Shown here one piece after another: positions 56,256 to 64,000 of a stretch of DNA of 64,000 bases. The notes beneath the pieces were generated by a model, which had not been told where the DNA came from, made no database searches, and saw only the letters and a list, made by a program, of their open reading frames with translations. Position 1 is the first letter of the stretch. Every line of letters starts with the position of its first letter. The translations under genes were made by a program, and so were the position numbers. The stretch is from Serilophus lunatus (taxonomy: Eukaryota > Chordata > Aves > Passeriformes > Eurylaimidae), in NCBI GenBank assembly GCA_013399895.1, contig VXBA01001795.1, forward strand, positions 372,001-436,000, given 5' to 3'.

Positions 56256-59200
56256 TTTATTTAAGTAGGANAGACCTAAGACATGGTTTTACACAGTAAC
56301 AGTTCAGAATAAAACTATTTTACAAATAGTTCTTGCAGGGTACTGGATGTCATCCCTGCCAACAAATGTTAGCATTTTGTTATTGCTCATGTAAGCTAAA
56401 AATGCATTAAGAATGCTGATAGCATTCCAATTTTTTTTCCATTACAAATGTATTTTTGTATGTGTTTAGCATATTTCAAGTCATATTAGATACCACTAGC
56501 CAGATTAAAATGTGTATTTTAATAATGATTACCCCATCATTGTATTTATCACTCTCAACTATTAATTACCAAATACATTTGCTGGACGTAAGCCTTTTGT
56601 ATTTAAACTAAACACAATAAAACTATTTACTTGAAAATTTCACTGGGAATTGAACTGGTATTTAATCTCACACTAAAACGCATCACATTACCTTAAAACT
56701 GATGTAAAGTTACAGTTGGAGATAAAAGCCATAGAAAAAGTGAAACAAAATTACATTTATTAGATAACAAAGCTCGAAGTACTTAAATCTTTTTAAATTA
56801 GAAAGCTATCACTCTGACTTGGCCCTTCAGACAAGAAAGACTCTTTTCAAGGGGAAAATAAATGCCAAGAAGCAGCTCAAACATAGATCTTCCCCCACAG
56901 CATATGAAGTCAAGCAGCAGAATTGGTTTCACCAGGCACTCTGTCACGAAAAATGAAGCTGCAAAGAATATACAGGATAACAAATGATGGACATTTGGAA
57001 GTGATAGCAGTAAATGTTAATAGTAATGAAAGTAAAAAGATATTTTTTTCAAATACTGAGAAATTAAGGATGATATTTAAAAGTAACAAAATCATAATTC
57101 TTTAATATTGGCATGTTATTTTGGAGAAACATGCTAGAAAGTAAAGACAAAACCTTTACTAGAGTAAAGCTTTAAAAAGTAAAGACCAAAAACATCTGAA
57201 AGAAAAGCAGTTCCAGCACAGAAATCCTGTTACTCTTTTCCAAACTTAATTTACTCTTATTTATTAGACTTTAAATCTTCAAAGACAAAATGGTAAGAGG
57301 ATGCAAGTGAGATTTCAACATGGAATGTGTTTATTTTTATTTTTAATTTTCAGTACAGTATTAGGAGGTCATTTAAATATTTTAAATAAAGATTTTTAAG
57401 AAAAACTCAAAAGATTAAACTAGGTAAAGAAAAACAATCTTCTCAGTGGATGAAAGACAAATACTTAATGACTACTTAAAGTAGCATTCTCAAGAAAATG
57501 CATATTCCTGGGTCACCTAGGCAGGAATGTAGTCTAGCATGGTGATTCTCTTCCTCTCTGTCATTCTGTGGACTGTCTCAGGCAGATGTCAACTACAATG
57601 GGCAGGTTCACTGACAAGCAGGAAAACATTATTAATTTTTTTAAGTCAAACACAGAGAGAATCAAGCCAATATGCTTTAAAAACCAAATCAGATTTTTCT
57701 CTGTAACTGTAGATCAGAAGGGCATCAGGTCATATTACATTCAAACAGATAACTCCCTCCCTCTCCTTTTTCATTTCCTCTCCAAATCATCCAACTGTAT
57801 AATCATCTGACACAGCACATGAGACCACAGAAATAATTGATAAGACACTCAATATTGCCTGACATAAAAAAAATAATAATCTGAAACTAACCGAAGATTA
57901 ATTTTGTTGCACAAAAAGGTCAATAAAACTAACAGCAGATGCTACTTTTGGTGCAGAGGAGAAAAAAAAAGTAATAGGAAAAAAAAGGCAGCCTAGAAAT
58001 AGAAACTAGAATGTACTGATTTCTGGAATGTATATTCTGCTTGTCTCAGTCTTACTTCTGGAGATATGCAAACAGTTAGGAATATCTCATTTAAGAACAT
58101 CCAGCCATCAGACCCTCTTCCACTATTTCAAAGTCCATTTTCTTTTCCTGATAGTTCATATTTTTAGTTATCAAAAATTCCCATACATTCTATTCTGAAG
58201 AACAAATTTTCTTTCTGAGGCCAGTCAAGGTAATCCTGGCATAGTCAAACGAACAGATTGGAAAAATTCAGTTAATTTTATTCATTTTAAGTTCTCCACA
58301 GGTTATGTTTCACACATATTTACTAAAATAATTAAGGCTGTATATGTGTGTATACATATACACACACACTTAAGTACTGAGGTTCTTTGCTTATTAAGTT
58401 CAGTCTCATAAGATCCATGGTTTTTTATAGATGTATACACACTGAGACTGTGTTAAGTCAAGCAGCTAAATCCAGATATTAACAAACAAGTCAGTACAGT
58501 AATCTTTCTTCTTGGATGGCATAAGTGAGCACAGCTTCCTGCAATGCTAAGTTTCTGGTGACTGGAAGTTGTGAAACTTTGGTTCCAATGCAGTAACACA
58601 TTAAATCAGTAATGTAGATTTCCTAATCTGCACCTTTAAGTTTATGGAACATTGTACAGGTTTGCACATAACTTGCTCGCCAGCAGTCTGATGCACTTTT
58701 CCTTTCATCTTCCAGACAAATTACGGTTTTAGTGAAGAATTTTGGTAAAATGAAAACATTTCCACCTTTGGAATCATATAACCAAGAAGCTGAGTGGGTA
58801 CACAGCAGAAGCTGAGATTCCCTGATGCAGTGGGCTCATTACTCATGCAGAGTTAATTACTATTTAAATATCTCCACGAGTACTACAGTAAGGAGTGCAT
58901 TTATAATAACAAAAAGACCATGGCATGCAACCACAATCTGAAGTCAGCCTTAGGAGCTTCCTCTGCTCTACAGAACTGTACCTCTTGAAAATTATGAAGT
59001 ATATCTATGTATTTAAAAATTAAAGTCTCCAAGAGGTTTCAAATTGAGCAAAGAGAGAGCCAATTGTTTTATAGTGTAAACAACATCTGTCAACTAGTAA
59101 GGAAGACTTCATTTTTAAATCAGTTTAAGTAAGTGATTGGATATCAAGCTACTTGTATTTTGAATTCCTAGGTAATAATAAATAGTCAAGTTTAAGTTGT

Positions 59201-60527
59201 TGAAATAATGGCCAGCATGGTAAACAATGTTCATATAAGTGAAAGAGAGGCATCTTAAAACTGTATGAAATTAATGATTCCCACTCACAAAAACTCCCAT
59301 AACAAACAGCTTAATAAGGGAACTGTTATAAACTATGAAACTTGACAAAGGAGATTATAATAAAGCTCAGTGTCCAAATCACTGTGATATTTCAATAAAC
59401 TAAAAAATTTTAGCTATTTCAACAGCATGTAGTATTAAGATGATGCATTATGTTATTGGACCAATTTTTTACACAGTCTAAAAAAAGGTAGAGACCTTGT
59501 ATATCATTACAATTAAAATAAACAGAATGTATGAGGGTCAGGCCTTAATATTCACTTGAGTTGTAATGACACCAAAAAGCTGAACTTATTTCCCTTATGC
59601 TATCCTTAATCTTATACGCCTCCAAATATAAGATTTGCACAATTTTGTGTAGTATGTTGAAATTAGACTACCTGGCTAAACAAACTGTCCAAAAATTCCT
59701 AATCAAAATGTGGTCAGAAAAGTAAGTCTAAACCAAATTTGTACTGAAAGAGAAAAAAAGAAACTAAGAAGTGGTATAAGCCCTAATGAGCAGTACATTC
59801 TTTGAGGACCTCCAATATTATACTATATTGACATATACGAATGCTTCTCAGAATGTACAGGAAATAATTTCTCTTAAACCAAGACAGAGAATGCAATAAA
59901 TAGGAATTTATGAGTATCAAGTTTAGGAGGATTTCCCATCATGTTCTGGAAAAAAAAAATAATAATAAAAAAAATCACTAAATACAGACACTAACCAGTT
60001 TGCAAATCAGGACATAAAATGTCTCAGATTCTATAAAAGTATACTTCAACTTCTCTGTAACAGAAGTCAAAGCTAAGGCCTCACAATTCCAGTTATTAGA
60101 AACAGCTTATCCTCTTTACTAGACCGCTTGAAGCCAACCGTTCAGTGTTTTGAAGTAGGAATTTTATAAAAAGGTGGTTGCAATGCAGTTCTCTGTAATA
60201 TGCACCCAAGTACAGACAAATTGCTTAGAAGTGTTAAGAGTTCTAACAGAAACTGTTAAAGAAAATGAAACATATAAACAAAATGCAACAAACTACACTG
60301 ACTGAAGTTTCTTCAAGGTCCTCATACCTATTAAAGTTCACTACACAAATTAAACATCATAAAGTACAAATTAACAAACCACATGATTAATAAAATCTGT
60401 TCACTTTATAATAAACATCTCTAATATGATTATAGAATGTTTACGCCCTCTGTTGCACAGAGGAACTCTTCCCTTTGTATGACAGGCAAGGGTTCTCATC
60501 ACAAATGCTACTGTGCAAAATGCCCAT
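56256..60527 (-). other. MYO6: Probable MYO6 3' UTR
   Basis: Non-coding sequence directly downstream of the MYO6 stop. Minus-strand AATAAA signals occur at 56256-56261, 56756-56761 and 57260-57265, among others. Mammalian MYO6 has a 3' UTR of several kilobases, which would fit the most distal of these. The exact end cannot be fixed from sequence alone. One N lies at 56271. Confidence 0.4.
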
Positions 60528-60727
60528 TTATTTCAACAGGTTCTGCAGCATCGCCGTAGCGTACGTGGGACGAGCTTGTCTGCTTGCAATTGCGTTTTGA
60601 AGATACTGGATGCCTCCACAGCGCTCCCAAATTTCTTCAAACTGTCTCGGCAAAATTTCAGCTCCTCGCTTTCGGGTTAAGCCAGTCTCTTCAAGATTAA
60701 GCTCACACATATCCATATCATCCTTAC
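60528..60727 (-). CDS. MYO6: MYO6 last coding exon
   Basis: On the - strand, acceptor CTTTTTCAG at 60728 is followed by GTAAGGATGATATGG, giving G-KDDMDMCELNLEETGLTRK and then RGAEILPRQFEEIWERC, ending LLK-stop at 60528. Phase 1 joins to the upstream exon exactly as in human (LLVAG-KDDMEM). The open frame beginning at ATG 60716 is only part of the exon. Confidence 0.96.
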
Positions 60728-62317
60728 CTGAAAAAGTAAAGGGAAAAACCTTTTTGCATCATTCTGAAGTCCCATTAATAACAGTTAGATATTTGTTAAT
60801 TAGATCCCCTCTCTGAGGCTCTAGTGTGTTAAAAGACTTCAGTGCTTATGGGGAAATAAGTCCTCAGACAGATACTGTTTTGGTTTCATTTGTTTTCTAG
60901 TTACACACAGAGCACTACAGAGGTATCAGAATAAACTAATAACAGATGTTGCAACTGACAAAGTTGTGCTCAAAAACTGAGCAAAAAGGAAAAAAGGAAA
61001 GGAGCTGATGAGATCAGAATCTTGATACATTCTCCTGAAATCCATTACAGGATGACAATTGCATTTGTTTTACATACACTTTCACTTTTAGGCCATTTCA
61101 CAGTGGACTGCTGTTACTATTTATTTAAATGTAGCAGACTTCTGACTAACTAGCTTACCTGTCAAACTCTTATGCAAAACAAATTGTGTTTACCAAATGG
61201 GACCAACACAGGAAATCCGACTAAATGATGGGTGCCGCTCCCACACTGTATCGTAATCTTATTTTTAATAGGTGATTCATTGAATATGGTACTCATGACA
61301 GCAGAGCTACTTTTAGCTATGGGCTGAAATACTAACATCTTGTGTAAGGAATTCTATTAAAAATAATTTGCAGAAAACAAATTTTTGTTGGTAGTAAAGT
61401 ATAACTGAAGAGAAACAAATTGATTATGGACTTTTCCTCAGTCTCTAAGTTAAATGCAAAACAAGAACCATAAACAGCATTTCTCCAGCATTTTCTGCCC
61501 CTTCCATTACCCTCCAGAAAAGCTGGATACATGTCACTACCAGATAAATCTCTATCTATCTACTGCAACATTTAGAGGCTTTTAAATGTTTAAGATTAAT
61601 AAGCTATTCTCCCATATAAGGCAGCATAAATAGGGTAAAAGCATAAGTTTGCCCCTATTTCCACACTATAGAAAGACAGTATAACATCTGCATAAATTAT
61701 TTTGATACAAGCTAGTTGTAATTTTTCAAAGCTAACTAAAAAATAATACAATGATAAGTAGAACTTTCCCAGATAAATTGCAATGTTTTATCTTCATGCT
61801 GCCTCCAGTTCAGTGAATAACTTGAAGACACTTAATACAAACATTTATATTTGAATTCCCACTATGCAGCTTCCCAAATTGAAATATGTGCACAAGGAGA
61901 ACAACTGGCCAAATGGCGTTCTGAAAAGTTCAGGCACCATCAACAGCAGTCCCAAATACTCAAATTCTGCCCAAATAAGAATCGCTGATAAAAAAAGAGG
62001 CTACAACTTGGGAAAGTTGTATCCTCAACCTCTTTTTCTAAAGTAACTTATCAACTCAGAAGCTTTCGAAAGTTTTGAATTCTACTTTCAATACCAACCC
62101 GCCACAAGGAGAATGGGTGCCTTGTCAGGATGAAGTTCCATCTGCCGAGCAATCCATGCCCCATCAAAATGTGCATACCACCAACCCTTCTTCTTGTTCT
62201 GGGGATCTTTGTATTGGTCTGCGGGACGGATGAAGGGAATGCGGAAGTAACGCTGTTGTCTGTTTATTTCAATTTCTTGTTGTCTGCTCGGTAGCTGGGC
62301 TGTTGGGTTCTGTTGTG
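60528..62317 (-). CDS. MYO6: MYO6 gene, 3' part (last two coding exons): myosin VI
   Basis: Myosin VI is the minus-end-directed actin motor used in endocytosis, vesicle transport and hair-cell stereocilia maintenance. The two exons encode the C-terminal half of the cargo-binding domain. The protein is nearly identical to human MYO6 here, including the WWY motif (KKKGWWYAHFDG) that binds adaptors such as DAB2, and the C-terminus ATAMLQNLLK. The motor, neck and coiled-coil parts lie beyond the right edge. The gene converges on IMPG1, as in human. Confidence 0.97.
60728..62098 (-). other. MYO6 last coding intron
   Basis: About 1.37 kb. No repeat family or additional exon recognised. Confidence 0.7.
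62099..62317 (-). CDS. MYO6: MYO6 penultimate coding exon
   Basis: A 219-nt exon, phase 1 in and out, on the - strand. It encodes QQNPTAQLPSRQQEIEINRQ, then RYFRIPFIRPADQYKDPQ, the WWY motif, and ARQMELHPDKAPILLVAG. The acceptor is TATGATAG after a T-rich tract. The donor is the weak G|GTTGGT, but the protein match on both sides fixes it. Confidence 0.95.
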
Positions 62318-64000
62318 CTATCATACAGAAAAATAAAAAAAATTAAAAAACAAAAACAAGCAAAAAAAATAGAAAACAGGAAAGCCATACATTATTATTA
62401 TTATCTGGCTTGATTAGTCAGAAAAACAAAACAAAACCCCAAAGCAATAACCAAGCAAGACAACAAACCAAACCCCCCAAAACCTGAGAGATTCTCTCTG
62501 AATTCAAGGTCATCTGAAGTCTCATCAAACCTGAAAAGTCCCATCTCATATAATGTGCATTGTGCTAATCATGACAGCTACAACACCGGTTAGGAAAGCC
62601 AATGTTAACTGTTTTAACTGTGTGTTGCTTAATGGAACGTTTAGACAAAAAAAAGTGAGTAAAAGGACACATTCTGCTTTAAATCAATATTTGAGGTAAA
62701 ACTTCCCATATAAAATTACCAGCCAGAACCACTTATAAATAACTGCTTTACTTCTGTCAAACTCTTTGTAAAACAAGATCACAGCGTAAAGCATTTTAAG
62801 TTACAAAAACACAAAGCATCACTTGAAGACTTTTGACCATCAACACAGAAGGATGTATAATACTATTAGAAATTACTAATTTGTTAATGTTGACAACAAA
62901 TACTGCTTATCACAAAGCTACCACCAAAAATAACTTTCTGCCTAGATCTCTGTGTGTTAAACTCTGGCATTAGAACTATTTTCTATTTCCTTTTTAAAGA
63001 ATTTTTTTATTTCAGATCATTAAGAACAGCCAATCAAACTTTTAAAGGGGACAGAGTTACATGAAATTTTTTCAAGCTTCATGTATATTTTTGGTAAATA
63101 TTTTTGGACTCTGAGTTTCACACATTTCAGTTTCCAGAGAGAAATTTTCTTTCAAATAAAAGCATATACTCTCTGTGTTAATTGATCTAACTTTTTAATG
63201 TTATGTATACCCTATTATAATTCGTTTTGATCAGCAAATGCTCTTTCAGAGGAGATCCTTTGCAGGAGTCAGTTTTTAAGAGAAAAGTTTGTTACTGATC
63301 TTGTTTTAGTGATTTTACACCACCACTGTTACAGACACCTTGCTTAAGAAACTCTGAATGTGGATCTATGCCATGTCTACGAAAGAGAATCTATAGTAAC
63401 AGTTGTATGTTTCTGCATAAAGGGAATAATTAAATGTGAATTCCATTTTTGTTTGTTGTCTCTTGAGCAGCAAAGATAATTTCTGAACTAATATTTCTGA
63501 GCTTATATAAAAAATTACACTTTTAATTACATATTTTTACAGTCATGGACAAGACTAACATAGACAAGCAACTGCAACTTGAAACTTCTTCTGCTTAGAT
63601 TCCAGTAAAAATAGTTTGTCTGAACCTGAAGAGGAGAAACTTAAAAAAAACCCCCATGTGTTATACATATCTGATCCCCTTTTTTTCTCCATGTCTGCAT
63701 AAACAAAGAGGAAAAAAACCAGATTTTAACAGGTGGATGATACTTTCAACTCTGATAAAACACGTACCTTACAAGGAGACAGAGTTTGTAAGAAATTAAC
63801 TCTATTTTCTACGAATTGTCTGAACATCTATCCCAGCAGATCAGTGCTTTAGTATTGTCAAATACACTTTGCACTGCAATAGTAATTGCTAAGGCTCATT
63901 TCTACCCCTACGCATACCTAAATCCAAAGCAAATCTAGAGGATGGGAATGCTAAGCAGCCAACACTTCTCAGTACTCATCAGCCTCTACTTCTCAGTACT
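62318..64000 (-). other. MYO6 intron, running off the window
   Basis: No coding exon matching the preceding MYO6 segment was seen on the - strand up to the window edge. Only A-rich simple stretches near 62325-62480 stand out. Confidence 0.65.

Overview
The window is vertebrate nuclear DNA, almost certainly from a bird and probably a passerine. It is AT-rich, has long introns, and is poor in repeats. The recognisable interspersed repeats are 5'-truncated CR1 LINE tails plus one tRNA-Ile-derived SINE with a CR1-like tail, a type known from songbirds. There are no bacterial or viral genes. The sequence has one gap of 35 N (10026-10060) and single N at 14362, 32671 and 56271.

Two genes lie tail to tail. 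IMPG1 (interphotoreceptor matrix proteoglycan 1, a photoreceptor extracellular-matrix mucin) fills about 1347-53338 on the + strand. I could assemble 18 coding exons whose splice phases all agree, giving about 1036 residues. In order they encode a signal peptide, a conserved N-terminal cysteine region, SEA domain 1 (with a 21-nt microexon), a long acidic Ser/Thr/Pro mucin-like region, SEA domain 2, two EGF-like domains, a predicted transmembrane helix and a cytoplasmic tail. The last two coding exons of MYO6 (myosin VI, cargo-binding domain) lie on the - strand at 60528-62317, with its probable 3' UTR below. The same convergent IMPG1/MYO6 order is known from human chromosome 6q14.

The main observation is at the IMPG1 3' end. 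Exon 16 completes the second EGF domain and then encodes a hydrophobic helix followed by basic residues. Exon 17 encodes a tail resembling that of the paralogue IMPG2. Mammalian IMPG1 has no such segment and ends as a secreted protein. With a GSVIV cleavage-type motif in SEA2, this predicts a membrane-tethered, IMPG2-like protein here. Several alternative 3' ends are possible.

Upstream of exon 1 there is a near-perfect Maf recognition element and an OTX/CRX-type site, fitting photoreceptor expression. The remaining sequence is intron or intergenic DNA with CR1 pieces, simple repeats and chance ORFs.
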